The notes beneath the pieces are model-generated. The model did not search any database. It worked only from the letters and a program-made list of their open reading frames with translations, and was not told where the DNA came from. This document shows positions 56,067 through 64,000 of a stretch of DNA of 64,000 bases, piece after piece (the first letter of the stretch is position 1; the number at the start of each line of letters is the position of its first letter). The stretch covers positions 5,168,501 through 5,232,500 of the forward strand of contig NZ_CP086106.1 of assembly GCF_016765655.2 (NCBI RefSeq). The letters run 5' to 3'. Made by a program: the position numbers and the translations under genes. This DNA comes from Skermanella mucosa (GTDB taxonomy: Bacteria > Pseudomonadota > Alphaproteobacteria > Azospirillales > Azospirillaceae).

Positions 56067-56118
56067 GTAAGTTAGATTGTCCAGGTAAGCGATTTTTCGG
56101 TGCGTGGAGCAGGTTCAA

Positions 56119-57009
56119 ATGACCGGATTGATTGATGTCCGACGCCGGATCGACGGCGCGTCGTGCATGATTGCCGGATGCTTCGCTTTCAGCCTTTCCG
56201 GAGCCTCGGCGAAGTTCCTGGGGACGAAGCTCCCCCCGGTCGAGCTGGCATTCCTGCGGGCCGGCTTCGGCTTGCTGATCGTCATCGTGGCTTGGCGGGC
56301 CATCGCGGAGCTGCGCGTTCTGAAGGATCCCGCCTGGCATGCGGCCCGCGGCATCCTGGGCGTAACCGCCCTGTTCTGCATCCTGGTCGCTTTCACGCAT
56401 CTCCCGATCGCCCTGGTCTCGGTCGTTCTCGCGGGGCGCACCTTCCTGCTGATCGGCCTGGCCGCGGCCCTGTGCAATGAGCGCCCCGGTCCGATCGTGT
56501 GGTCGGCGGCCTGCCTCGGCGTCTCCGGGGTGGCGATCGCCCTATGGCCGCAACTGAGTTCCGCCTTCGCCGACGACTTCACTCCGACGGTTGCAACGGT
56601 GGGCGCCGCCGCCGCGCTCGGGGCCGCGTTGACGTCGTCCGGCAGCCAGCTTGCGGTCCGCCGCCTGACCGATACCAATTCCCCGTCGGTCATCGTGATC
56701 GTCTTCGGAATCTTTGCCTTTACCGTGCTGTCGATTCCCGCCGCCTGGACCTGGACTGCGCCGGGTCCGGGCGATTGGGGCATCCTGATCGCCCTGGGAG
56801 TCTTTGGAGTCTGCTCCCAGTGGTGTTCGGCTCGCTGCTACAGCCGGATCGGCGCATCCAGGGCGGCCCCGATCGATCTCGCCCAGATACCGGTCGGCGC
56901 GTGCGTCGGGTGGCTGCTATTCAGTGAGGTTCCGGATATCTGGACCTTTGCCGGAGCCGTGCTGATCGTGACGGGCGCGCTCTTGGTAACGGCCGCGGAT
57001 ACGAAGTAA
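56119..57009 (+). CDS. EamA/DMT-family transporter
   Basis: 296 residues with ten hydrophobic segments and two EamA halves (ASAKFLGTKLPPVELAFLRAGFGLLIV in the first; GSQLAVRRLTDTNSPSVIVIVFGIFAF in the second), each ending with the typical LGxxGVAIAL or AGAVLIVTGALLV segment. Members export metabolites or amino acids; the substrate cannot be told. The ATG at 56119 has a GGAG eleven bases upstream; a GTG at 56104 would add five residues. Confidence 0.88.
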   Translation: MTGLIDVRRRIDGASCMIAGCFAFSLSGASAKFLGTKLPPVELAFLRAGFGLLIVIVAWRAIAELRVLKDPAWHAARGILGVTALFCILVAFTHLPIALVSVVLAGRTFLLIGLAAALCNERPGPIVWSAACLGVSGVAIALWPQLSSAFADDFTPTVATVGAAAALGAALTSSGSQLAVRRLTDTNSPSVIVIVFGIFAFTVLSIPAAWTWTAPGPGDWGILIALGVFGVCSQWCSARCYSRIGASRAAPIDLAQIPVGACVGWLLFSEVPDIWTFAGAVLIVTGALLVTAADTK

Positions 57010-57176
57010 TGCGGGCGGAGAAGCGCCGTGTCGAGACCGCCCCTCTTCCAAACCCTGCGGCATGCAAGCGCAATACATTCGGGTCGTGCAAGTCGGGCTT
57101 GTACTATGATAGAAATCAAGGAAGGCGATTAATTCCATCTTGGCTGATGAAAACCTTTGATTGAAGAGAGAACATC
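57010..57176. other. Spacer with no recognised feature
   Basis: 167 bases between two plus-strand genes. No hairpin with T-tract and no tRNA was seen. It probably carries the promoter of the gene at 57177 (TACTATGAT near 57104 is a possible -10). Confidence 0.35.
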
Positions 57177-57482
57177 TTGAGCCATAGACCTGACACTCTT
57201 CTCTCCCGTCAACTTTACATTGGCTGCAGCGTGGTGAGTTTGACGCTCGAGGCCGATCTCTGGTTGGCGCTCGACCAGATCTGCGATGAAGAAAAGACCA
57301 GCCTCGAAACCATCATTCACAGGATTTCGGACGAGTGGCTCGGAGACGAGCTTCCATCGGCGCTATGGCAGTATGCAATCACCTATTTCCGGGTACGAAG
57401 CGATCCGACGCGTGGCAAGACCAAAACCGACATCGAGAAGATCCTGAGAGGTGTGCGCGGCGGCATGAGGGGTGATTGCTGA
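57177..57482 (+). CDS. Ribbon-helix-helix (RHH_4-type) DNA-binding protein, copy 1
   Basis: 101 residues from a TTG at 57177 with GAGAG upstream. The core VSLTLEADLWLALDQICDEEKTSLETIIHRI is the RHH_4 pattern found in alphaproteobacteria: a short strand, then two helices with WxAL and a T/S-hxxh. The second part includes LPSALWQYAITYFR. A basic tail with RGKTKTDIEKILRG follows. It is convergent with a paralog whose stop lies one base away. Targets are unknown. Confidence 0.75.
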   Translation: MSHRPDTLLSRQLYIGCSVVSLTLEADLWLALDQICDEEKTSLETIIHRISDEWLGDELPSALWQYAITYFRVRSDPTRGKTKTDIEKILRGVRGGMRGDC

Positions 57483-57483
57483 G

Positions 57484-57843
57484 TCAGTTGACCATGAAAC
57501 CACGCGGACGAGGGGCACCGTGCCCGGCCGCTTCGTGGGCGGCGTCCTGCGTTTGTCCTTGCCCGTGGGCGGCTTCCGCATGCCCCCGCTCATTCGCAGC
57601 CTCGCGAAAATAGCGCAGGACGTAAAGACGAACGGCACTGGTCAGGCTGTTGCACTCGCTCCGGCTTCCCGCGATCTCCGTGCAGAGATCGTTCACGGAT
57701 CGCCGCTCGCGATTGCAGATCTCGTACAGGGCATTCCAGACATAAGGCTCCAGCCGCATGCTGGTCCGATGGGATCCGATAGTGATGTTCTTGGAGACAT
57801 ACAGGTTCCGCCGGCCGGGCGACGGTTCATTATCATCTGACAT
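57484..57843 (-). CDS. Ribbon-helix-helix (RHH_4-type) DNA-binding protein, copy 2
   Basis: 119 residues from the ATG at 57843 (AGAGA upstream). The core TSMRLEPYVWNALYEICNRERRSVNDLCTEI matches copy 1 in pattern, followed by LTSAVRLYVLRYFREAA where copy 1 has LPSALWQYAITYFR. The C-terminal third is a His/Ala/Gln-rich low-complexity tail. Upstream, at 57994-58009, is a 16-bp perfect palindrome that could be its operator. A longer frame upstream lacks family features. Confidence 0.78.
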   Translation of the reverse strand: MSDDNEPSPGRRNLYVSKNITIGSHRTSMRLEPYVWNALYEICNRERRSVNDLCTEIAGSRSECNSLTSAVRLYVLRYFREAANERGHAEAAHGQGQTQDAAHEAAGHGAPRPRGFMVN

Positions 57844-57993
57844 GGCGCATCTCTTTCTACGGGAATGAACTGCAGCCCAAGGGAACAGTTGTCGTTCCGC
57901 GAGAAAGACATTAGCCCGCACAGCGAAGTGCATAAAGCTTAGTTCATTCGTATATGAGACGATCCATATCGGCTGATCCAGGACACCCGAGCT

Positions 57994-58009
57994 GTTGCCA
58001 TATGGCAAC
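57994..58009. promoter_or_regulatory. 16-bp perfect palindrome
   Basis: GTTGCCATATGGCAAC has complete dyad symmetry. It lies 150 bases upstream of the ribbon-helix-helix gene start at 57843, in the gap before the terminator of the opposing unit. Candidate binding site for one of the two RHH proteins. Confidence 0.5.
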
Positions 58010-58028
58010 GCCAACACTCAAGGGCGTA

Positions 58029-58062
58029 CTTCACGGCGGGGGAGAACTCCCCCGCCGTGAAG
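58029..58062 (-). terminator. Strong 16-bp perfect hairpin at the end of the LuxR unit
   Basis: CTTCACGGCGGGGGAG is followed after AA by its exact reverse complement. It starts nine bases after the stop of the minus-strand gene at 58072. The A/T run (AAAAC) is on the gene side rather than after the stem for the minus strand, so it is not a textbook intrinsic terminator but should strongly affect the 3' end. Confidence 0.65.
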
Positions 58063-58071
58063 AAAACAGAA

Positions 58072-58551
58072 CTAGGCTGCTCGGTCACTCGTCACAGAAC
58101 AGGGCGCCGCGCGCTCACTCGTCACAAAGCAAGGAGCCGCGCTTTCGGTCGTCACAAAGCAAGGCGCTTTATGCTCGCTGGAAGCTTCTTTCGAATTGTC
58201 ATTCCGGGCGACTGCCGGATCGATACTGAATTTGGCCAGCATGAGTTCACGTGTGCGGTGCCACATGGCGGTCATCTCGAGCGATTCTTCCGCATGAGGC
58301 ACGTGATGGACTCGCTTGCCGACTATCGACAAACAATCCTCATCAAAGCTTGGCATTTCCAGATGCCGATGCAGCACCTCATCCGCCAGTTTGGTCGGAC
58401 GAAGCGACTCTTCCGTCGAACTCAGCAGAGCGAGCAGCCGGCAGTATTCATCAATGCCGACATTGATCTGTTCAACCGACAATTCATCATCGAGCATCAA
58501 TTGGACAAGCTGCTCAATGGGCAGTTTTGCCTTAACCTGATCCACGTCCAT
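58072..58551 (-). CDS. Hypothetical protein with 10-aa Cys-containing C-terminal repeats
   Basis: 159 residues from an ATG at 58551 with AAAGGA upstream. The first 115 residues look helical and acidic (KLPIEQLVQLMLDDELSVEQ), with no recognised family. The last 30 are three 10-residue repeats, PCFVTTESAA, PCFVTSERAA and PCSVTSDRAA, with one Cys each. The gene lies 25 bases after the LuxR-type gene on the same strand, so the two are probably one transcript. Low GC compared with neighbours hints at transfer. Confidence 0.68.
   Translation of the reverse strand: MDVDQVKAKLPIEQLVQLMLDDELSVEQINVGIDEYCRLLALLSSTEESLRPTKLADEVLHRHLEMPSFDEDCLSIVGKRVHHVPHAEESLEMTAMWHRTRELMLAKFSIDPAVARNDNSKEASSEHKAPCFVTTESAAPCFVTSERAAPCSVTSDRAA
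58075..58164 (-). repeat. Three 30-bp repeats at the 3' end of the gene at 58072
   Basis: Three head-to-tail 30-bp units containing GTCACAAAGCAAGG or a near variant encode the PCxVTxxxAA repeats. Confidence 0.85.
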
Positions 58552-58576
58552 CGATTTTTCCTTTGCTTTGTCCCCG

Positions 58577-59695
58577 TCAATTGTATTCAGCCCGGGGATG
58601 TGGCCGGCTCGCAAGCCGAAGCTTGGCCAGATTCGATATGACTTGTTGAAGCTTCGCGTCGGAGGTTGCACCCGTTTTCGCGTAAGCCGCTGACAACTGG
58701 TTGTTGACGGTTCCGGGTGACACACCACGAACCCTGGCAACTTCTTTTGCTGAAAGACCGGATCCAACAAGCAGGGCCACTTCCGCCTCCGCCAGGGACA
58801 ATCCATACAGGGATCGAAGACAATCAGGATCGATTTCCGGCTTCTGATCAGGGTCTACAACCGATACAAGGGACATTGGTTCGGCCCCTCTGACGCTGGC
58901 CAGATGCCAGCGCGCTGGTTCGATCGATGCAATCAAAGACAACCCCCGTCGCCGGGGAATCTGAAGCAACGAAGACGCTGCCGCACTGCCGCCATCAGCA
59001 TGATCGCGGATCGCACATCCCATAAGATCGTTCACGCCGATATCATCCACAATCAAACGTCCGGCGATAAGACGCAATCCATCGAACTGCTCAAGAAGCC
59101 GCACCATCGCATTGTTCGCATAGATGACGAGACCACAGGCGGAACAGATTGCGGACGGAACGGCTATCAGATTGAGGGAGTGCTCTATCGGCAGCGGTCC
59201 ATCGTGATTGGCCCGCCTGATCATGCGTTCAACAGATCGGGGTGTGAGGGATTGGGCTCCTAGTATTTCATCAAGGTACATTCCGTCGAATGCAGGAATT
59301 TGTCCATCCATCGACCGCAGTTGAATCCAGGAACCATCAGGAGCATGAGCATGTATGACGTGACATTTTGCGCCCGTGTCTGCATGCCCCGCAGTGAATT
59401 CGATCAGAGGGCTACGATTGAAAATGCTTGTGACTTGGTAAATGTACTGTTCCGTATCGATATATGCGATCAGGTTACTGACACGTCCCTTTGCCACGCC
59501 CGAGCGCTGCCAATCGGCAAACCTGCTGCCATCGAAATCATGGAACGAGTACATCAGCTTTGCATGGTCGTTGACGTGAAGGAACTCACCTCCATCGGGT
59601 CCGACTACCCACAGCGCGAGCCCTGCCCTGTCCGCGAAACCGGCAAGCTTTTCGACTGGAGATGTCGTCGGCTTACAGATCCTTTTATGCGGCAT
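58577..59695 (-). CDS. LuxR-type transcriptional regulator with PAS-like sensor region
   Basis: 372 residues. The C-terminal 60 residues are a LuxR-type helix-turn-helix: YGLSLAEAEVALLVGSGLSAKEVARVRGVSPGTVNNQLSAAYAKTGA. The N-terminal and central parts resemble PAS-like sensors (LALWVVGPDGGEFLHVNDHAKLMYS; ICSACGLVIYANNAMVRLLE), with no receiver or autoinducer domain. The stretch is less GC-rich than most of the window. The frame continues upstream past a TAA right before the ATG, so the start could be misplaced or the upstream part lost; no clear ribosome binding site is seen. Confidence 0.82.
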   Translation of the reverse strand: MPHKRICKPTTSPVEKLAGFADRAGLALWVVGPDGGEFLHVNDHAKLMYSFHDFDGSRFADWQRSGVAKGRVSNLIAYIDTEQYIYQVTSIFNRSPLIEFTAGHADTGAKCHVIHAHAPDGSWIQLRSMDGQIPAFDGMYLDEILGAQSLTPRSVERMIRRANHDGPLPIEHSLNLIAVPSAICSACGLVIYANNAMVRLLEQFDGLRLIAGRLIVDDIGVNDLMGCAIRDHADGGSAAASSLLQIPRRRGLSLIASIEPARWHLASVRGAEPMSLVSVVDPDQKPEIDPDCLRSLYGLSLAEAEVALLVGSGLSAKEVARVRGVSPGTVNNQLSAAYAKTGATSDAKLQQVISNLAKLRLASRPHPRAEYN

Positions 59696-59970
59696 TTAGG
59701 CAGGGTCCATCAGGTTGGTACTACTGACCTGGAAGGTAGCATAATTGGATGGACACCCATGCGCGACAATAAGTCCACACCGAAATATACTATTGTATAG
59801 CGATCTTAACCAATTTCCTTCGTATTTAAGGTAGAGGTTATTTCCACACGGCGCAACATTTCTGGAGATGTCGCCATTTGGACTGGCTTTTCCAGGCCCG
59901 ACTCGAAAGATATAGGACAGGAAAAGATTTGAGTTCATATCAACGGAAGTTTCCTACTTGCTCCTCGCGC
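59696..59970. promoter_or_regulatory. Promoter region of the LuxR-type gene
   Basis: 275 AT-richer bases. TATAC-TATT-GTATA (59786-59799) is a perfect 5-bp inverted repeat about 90 bases upstream of the LuxR start and may be part of its promoter or operator. An 80-codon minus-strand frame fills most of the gap but has no recognisable features. Confidence 0.4.
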
Positions 59971-60576
59971 TCAATCCCTGAAAGCCCGGGCCGCCGCCGC
60001 GACCCTTGCCGCCGTCGTCAGCCAGCACAGGGCGCCGAAGCCCCAGGCGAGCCACGGGAAGGCGCCGGGGAACAGGCACATCGCGGCGAACAGCGCGATC
60101 GTCTCAGTCCCCTCGGTGATGCCGCCGACATAGTAGAGCGACTTGGCGCCGCGGATCTCGGTCGTGACGCCGCGCTTCGCCGCCAGGATCGCGTAGGCCA
60201 GGAACGACGAGCCGGTGCCGACGAAGCTGAACACCAGGAAGGCGGCGGCCAGCGCATCCTCCGGCCGGCCCACGGCGAAGAAGAACACCACGCCCGAATA
60301 GAACAGGAAGTCGCAGACGATATCCAGGTAGCCGCCGAAGTCGGTGGCCCCGGCATGGCGCGCGACCGCGCCGTCCAGGCCATCCATCGCCCGGTTCAGC
60401 AGGATCAGCGCCAGCGCCCATCCGTAGGCTCCCGCCGCCAGCGCCGGGAAGGACGCCGCTCCCACGGCGAACCCCGCCAGCGTCACGGCGTCGGCGGGAA
60501 CGCCGCGCCGGGCCAGGGCCGCCCCGGCGCGGTCAAGCGGCGGGTCGATCAGCCGGCGCAGGCGGGCGTCGAGCAT
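59971..60576 (-). CDS. CDP-alcohol phosphatidyltransferase family protein
   Basis: 201 residues with about five membrane segments. The catalytic motif is visible as DGLDGAVARHAGATDFGGYL then DIVCD: Asp65, Asp68-Gly69, Ala72-Arg73, Gly81, Asp85 and Asp89. The gap between Arg and Gly is seven residues rather than the usual eight. The enzyme transfers a phosphatidyl group from CDP-diacylglycerol (or a related CDP-alcohol) to an unknown acceptor. The ATG at 60576 leaves a 10-base gap after pssA; an ATG at 60630 would overlap it by 44 bases. It is the third lipid gene of the psd-pssA operon. Confidence 0.83.
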   Translation of the reverse strand: MLDARLRRLIDPPLDRAGAALARRGVPADAVTLAGFAVGAASFPALAAGAYGWALALILLNRAMDGLDGAVARHAGATDFGGYLDIVCDFLFYSGVVFFFAVGRPEDALAAAFLVFSFVGTGSSFLAYAILAAKRGVTTEIRGAKSLYYVGGITEGTETIALFAAMCLFPGAFPWLAWGFGALCWLTTAARVAAAARAFRD

Positions 60577-60586
60577 TCCGGGCCGG

Positions 60587-61432
60587 TCAGTCCGCCGGGC
60601 GGTCGCCGGCGGCGGCTTCGGCCTCCGCATCCTGATGCGCCGCCTCGTGCAGGCGCTCGGCCTCGCGGCGCAGCCTGCGGTACTGCCGCAGGCTGAACGG
60701 CAGGCTGGCCAGGTAGGCCAGGCCGATCAGGGCCAGGGTCAGCCAGGGGGTGCTGACCAGCATCGCGGCCAGCAGCCCGACCGCGGCCAGCAGCGGGATC
60801 ACGTATTTCTGCGGGACCCGGATTCCCTTGAACGAGAAGGTCGGCCACTGGCTCACCATCAGCAGGGCGATCGCCGCGGCCCAGACCCCCACGAACAGCG
60901 GATGGCCGAACACCGTGGTGCCCGCCTCGAACGAGATCACCAGCGGCAGCAGCACCAGCCCGGCGGCGGCCGGCGCCGGGACCCCGGTGAAGTAGTTGTA
61001 GGCGTAGGGCGGCAGGTCCGAGTCGCCCAGCTTGCTGTTGAACCGGGCGAGCCGCAGCGCGGCGCAGACGCTGAAGGCCAGCACCGCGATCCAGCCCGGC
61101 GTGCCGGCCCCGGCCAGGACCCACAGGTAGAGGGTGATGGCCGGCGCCACGCCGAAGCTGACGACGTCGGACAGGCTGTCCAGCTCCTCGCCGAACCGGC
61201 TCTGGCCGTTCAGCAGCCTGGCGATCCTGCCGTCTAGGGCGTCGAGCACGGCGGCGATCATGACCGACACCACGGCTGCCTCGAACCTTCCCTGGATCGC
61301 GAAGCGCATGGCGGTGACGCCGGCGCACAGCGCCAGCATGGTCAGCATGTTGGGCAGCAGCCGGTTGATCGACAGGCCGCGCAGGCGGGGCGGACGGTTG
61401 CGGCGGCGGGCGCGTTCGGGACGGACGGTCAT
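60587..61432 (-). CDS. pssA: CDP-diacylglycerol-serine O-phosphatidyltransferase (phosphatidylserine synthase)
   Basis: 281 residues, integral membrane. The family motif is complete: Asp67-Gly68, Ala71-Arg72, Gly81, Asp85 and Asp89 in DALDGRIARLLNGQSRFGEE then LDSLSD. It makes phosphatidylserine from CDP-diacylglycerol and serine, the substrate of the decarboxylase encoded just upstream. A basic N-terminus and a charged C-terminal tail (EAERLHEAAHQDAEAEAAAG) extend beyond the core. It starts one base after the psd stop. Confidence 0.95.
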   Translation of the reverse strand: MTVRPERARRRNRPPRLRGLSINRLLPNMLTMLALCAGVTAMRFAIQGRFEAAVVSVMIAAVLDALDGRIARLLNGQSRFGEELDSLSDVVSFGVAPAITLYLWVLAGAGTPGWIAVLAFSVCAALRLARFNSKLGDSDLPPYAYNYFTGVPAPAAAGLVLLPLVISFEAGTTVFGHPLFVGVWAAAIALLMVSQWPTFSFKGIRVPQKYVIPLLAAVGLLAAMLVSTPWLTLALIGLAYLASLPFSLRQYRRLRREAERLHEAAHQDAEAEAAAGDRPAD

Positions 61433-61433
61433 G

Positions 61434-62126
61434 TCAGCGCACCTCCCCCAGCCGTGCGGGCTCGGTCGAGTTCAGGTCGGCGATCACCGTTTCCCCCCCT
61501 ATCGTGGTCTGGCCGACGATCACCTGCGGATGGACGCCGTCGGGCAGGTAGATGTCGGTCCGGCTGCCGAAGCGGATCAGGCCGTAGCGCTCGCCCGCAG
61601 CCACCGCCTGCCCCGGCTTCAGGTGGCAGATGATGCGCCGGGCCACAAGCCCGGCGATCTGCACGAAGGCGATCTCCCGCCCGTCGTCCAGCCGCAGCCG
61701 GATCGCCATCCGCTCGTTCTCCTCGCTCGCCTTGTCCAGCGCGGCGTTGAGGAAGCGGCCCTTGCGGTACTCCGCCGCCTTGACCGTGCCGGCGGCCGGT
61801 GTGCGGTTGACGTGGACGTTGAAGACGTTCAGGAAGATGCTGATGCGCAGCCGCGGCTCGGGCCCCATGCCCAGCTCGGGCGGAGGCACCGCCGGCACGA
61901 TCATCTGCACCGTCCCGTCGGCCGGGCTGACCAGCAGACCCGGCCGGGCCGGCACGACGCGGTCGGGGTCGCGGAAGAAATAGACGCACCAGGCGGTCAG
62001 CAGCGCCCCGATCCAGCCGAGCGGCTGGGCGACGAAGGCCAGGACGGCCGTGGCGGCTGCGAACAGCGCGATGAAGGGCCAACCGGCACGGTTGATCGGA
62101 ACGACGACGGATTGCAGAGCGGACAT
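61434..62126 (-). CDS. psd: Phosphatidylserine decarboxylase proenzyme (short form)
   Basis: 230 residues, the archaeal/alphaproteobacterial short type. A membrane segment (about 16-50) is followed by [40 protein letters not shown] and the self-cleavage site [11 protein letters not shown], where Ser188 after Gly187 becomes the pyruvoyl group. It decarboxylates phosphatidylserine to phosphatidylethanolamine, directly linked to PssA encoded next. The ATG at 62126 gives the family length; a longer frame upstream lacks conservation. Confidence 0.95.
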   Translation of the reverse strand: MSALQSVVVPINRAGWPFIALFAAATAVLAFVAQPLGWIGALLTAWCVYFFRDPDRVVPARPGLLVSPADGTVQMIVPAVPPPELGMGPEPRLRISIFLNVFNVHVNRTPAAGTVKAAEYRKGRFLNAALDKASEENERMAIRLRLDDGREIAFVQIAGLVARRIICHLKPGQAVAAGERYGLIRFGSRTDIYLPDGVHPQVIVGQTTIGGETVIADLNSTEPARLGEVR

Positions 62127-62325
62127 GGTCGGAAGCTGGTTCCTGCGCTGGTCTGAATTGAAAAGCGGGCTGGGCGGACACCGATACTTATGACACCGGA
62201 AGCCCGATGCAAACCACTTCCGGCGCCGCACCCCGGTTCCTTTACCCGATATTAAGGCGGGAGCCCCCACTATGCTTCCCCCGGCGGCGCCCTGCGCGGT
62301 CCATTTCCACAGCGGAGCGGATAGG

Positions 62326-62760
62326 ATGCAGGCTCTCGTCGAAGTCTCCCAGGCGGCGTTGCCGCTCAGGCTGGGAACCGTCCATGTCACCCCGGACGGC
62401 ATGCTCGGCATCGCCGCGATACCGTCGGCGTCGAGCCAGCGCTTCGTTATCGACGACCTCCTGTTCCAGGTCTCCACGACGCCGCTGGGCGACCGCATGC
62501 GCTTCCGCATCTGGGCTGAGATCGGCTGGGTTCCCTACACGGCCCAGTCGCCCCAGCGCCGCCGCGACGTGCTGACGATCCTCCGGGCGTCGCAGCACCT
62601 GGAACGGGCCTGCTTCGTGCTCGAAGACGGCCAGAAGATCCTGGTGATCGGCGAGTCCGAGGCGGAGGAACATCTCGACGTCACCGGGGTCGTTTTCGAG
62701 ACCCTGCTTTTCCTCCGGGAGGTCCGGCCCTACCTGCGCATCCTGTCCGACTATCTGTGA
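62326..62760 (+). CDS. Conserved hypothetical protein (YbjN-like fold possible)
   Basis: 144 residues from an ATG at 62326 with GGAGCGGA upstream. Alternating strands and helices ([40 protein letters not shown]) and the C-terminal [21 protein letters not shown] then [17 protein letters not shown] resemble the YbjN/type III chaperone-like fold. That is a weak impression only. It is divergent from psd across a 199-base gap that holds both promoters. Confidence 0.62.
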   Translation: MQALVEVSQAALPLRLGTVHVTPDGMLGIAAIPSASSQRFVIDDLLFQVSTTPLGDRMRFRIWAEIGWVPYTAQSPQRRRDVLTILRASQHLERACFVLEDGQKILVIGESEAEEHLDVTGVVFETLLFLREVRPYLRILSDYL

Positions 62761-62791
62761 TCCATCGTCCTGCGATCTATCGTCCGGCCCG

Positions 62792-63844
62792 TCAGTTCGT
62801 CGGGGGCACGTTGAAGATCTGGCCCGGATAGATCAGGTCGGGGTCGCGGATATGCTCCTGGTTCGCCTCATAGATAAGACTGTATCGAACGCCGGATCCG
62901 TAGGTGCGCCGCGCGATGCGCCACAGGCTCGCCCCGGGCTGGACCACCACCGACTGGCCGGCCGGGAGCATCGCCGCCTGCTCCGCCATCTGGAACGGGA
63001 TCTCGGCGCGGGCGGCGACCTTGCCGTCCTCGGCGACCTGGTCGGCGCGCAGGGCATAGCGGCCCGGCCGCACCGGCTGCTCGGGCGTCAGGGCCCAGCG
63101 CCCGTCGTCGCCCGACCGGGAGTTGCCGACCAGCAAATTATCCAGATACACCTGGACGCGGGTCCTCGGCGGCGCCCGTCCCCCGATATTCACCCGCCCG
63201 TCCGACCCGTAATCGACCACGTCGACCGACACGCCGCCGGCCGGCCGCGGCGCGATCGCCGGGACGGCGGCAGCCGGTGCCTGGAGGACGGCCGACGCGC
63301 CGGTGCCGTCCCGAGGGACCGCCAGGGCGATCGCGCCACCCGCTTCCTGGGCCGGCTCGGGCAGCACCAGCACCACCACGTCATCGGACGCAACCGGCGC
63401 CTCGGCGTCGGGCGCCCGCGCCGACAGGCTGAGCTGGCGGCCGCCCGGGCCGAGCGGATCGTCGGGGAGCAGCACCCACTCGCCCCGCTGGTCGGCGACC
63501 GCCCTCCCGATCGTCCGGCCGCCGTCGAGCACGGTCACGGTGGAATGCGGCTCGGCGCGCCCGGCGATGACGGCGTTGCCCTGCGGAGTGATCCTGACGA
63601 CGTCGAAGCTGGGCGGCGCGCCGGATCCGGGCTCCGGCCTGGACGGCTCCGGATCCTTTTCAGGCGGTGCCGCCGGTTCAGGGACGGGTGGCGCAGCCGA
63701 AAGGGACGGCCCGGGACCGTCACTTTCGACCTTGGGCGGCATCGCGTCCATCAGCGATTCACCGGGCTGGTCGAGCAAGGTCAAGGCCAGGGCGGCGCCC
63801 AGCAGGGCGACGCCGACGGCACCGATTATGAGCGCTCTCTTCAC
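62792..63844 (-). CDS. Membrane-anchored LysM protein with Ig-like domains
   Basis: 351 residues from a GTG at 63844 with GGGA upstream. An N-terminal membrane helix (ALIIGAVGVALLGAALALTLL) is followed by a Pro/Glu-rich periplasmic spacer, then Ig-like/carboxypeptidase-type strands (VVRITPQGNAVIAGRAEPHSTVTVLDGG and VNIGGRAPPRTRVQVYLDNL). A C-terminal LysM domain (SLWRIARRTYGSGVRYSLIY then EANQEHIRDPDLIYPGQIF) binds peptidoglycan. It is probably anchored in the inner membrane and reaches the cell wall. A longer N-terminus from 63994 or 63922 is open but lacks a ribosome binding site. Confidence 0.85.
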   Translation of the reverse strand: MKRALIIGAVGVALLGAALALTLLDQPGESLMDAMPPKVESDGPGPSLSAAPPVPEPAAPPEKDPEPSRPEPGSGAPPSFDVVRITPQGNAVIAGRAEPHSTVTVLDGGRTIGRAVADQRGEWVLLPDDPLGPGGRQLSLSARAPDAEAPVASDDVVVLVLPEPAQEAGGAIALAVPRDGTGASAVLQAPAAAVPAIAPRPAGGVSVDVVDYGSDGRVNIGGRAPPRTRVQVYLDNLLVGNSRSGDDGRWALTPEQPVRPGRYALRADQVAEDGKVAARAEIPFQMAEQAAMLPAGQSVVVQPGASLWRIARRTYGSGVRYSLIYEANQEHIRDPDLIYPGQIFNVPPTN

Positions 63845-64000
63845 GATCGTCCCGCTTGTTCTTCTCCGAACGATCCGACCCTCGTCCACCGCAAAGTCTA
63901 TTCGGTGTAGATCAGAATGCATAGAAGTTACATCGACAGCCGAAATCCATCCGTCTAAATCATGGCGGGCCATCCGTCGAGCCGGTCTGTTCACGCCGTG

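Noticed and set aside
59696-59938. An 80-codon minus-strand frame in phase with the LuxR-type gene, separated by one TAA
   Set aside because: The peptide has no recognisable features and the gap is AT-rich promoter-like DNA. A lost N-terminal extension cannot be excluded but is not supported.

Overview
The window looks like chromosome of a GC-rich alphaproteobacterium, most likely of the Azospirillaceae/Rhodospirillales type (Skermanella or Azospirillum-like). That is inference from base composition, alphaproteobacterial ribbon-helix-helix proteins, a short-type Psd with PssA, and the general gene content. No rRNA, tRNA or CRISPR array was found.

Left part (1-2,240): an intact IS66-family insertion sequence with 22-bp inverted ends and an exact 8-bp target duplication sits inside a reading frame that is open on both sides. 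Next to it is a ribbon-helix-helix antitoxin gene whose ParE-like toxin partner has decayed. 2,294-7,725 is a complete minus-strand oligopeptide ABC transporter operon (oppABCDF). 7,918-11,937 is a plus-strand lipid operon resembling E. coli clsB-ybhP-ybhN: a phospholipase D-like protein fused to a VTT membrane domain, an EEP phosphodiesterase and a flippase-like membrane protein.

Centre (11,906-47,039): one gene of about 32 kb encodes a 10,660-residue repetitive secreted protein (LEPR-type N-terminus, DUF4347 caspase-like domain, Calx-beta domains, eight ~122-aa repeats, three modules of autotransporter-type beta repeats, cadherin/Ig-like repeats, eight VCBS/tandem-95-type repeats). It has no Sec signal and no terminal beta-barrel. 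Downstream on the same strand lie a TolC-family outer-membrane lipoprotein and a periplasmic adaptor, a probable dedicated export pair, then a TusA-like gene. Upstream lie three tandemly duplicated small coiled-coil genes separated by REP-like palindromes.

Right part (48,576-63,844): three DUF6916-like genes are interleaved with a phage tail-collar protein gene and a GNAT acetyltransferase gene. They are followed by an orphan phage terminase small subunit homologue, an RpfC-like hybrid sensor kinase (candidate DSF receptor), a cupin/small protein/lipoprotein cluster, an EamA transporter, two convergent ribbon-helix-helix genes, a LuxR-type regulator with a repeat-tailed partner, a phosphatidylethanolamine synthesis operon (psd-pssA plus a further CDP-alcohol phosphotransferase), a small hypothetical gene, and a membrane-anchored LysM protein.

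Starts were chosen from ribosome binding sites, gene overlaps and family length where these helped. All family names come from reading the protein sequence from memory; no database search was run.
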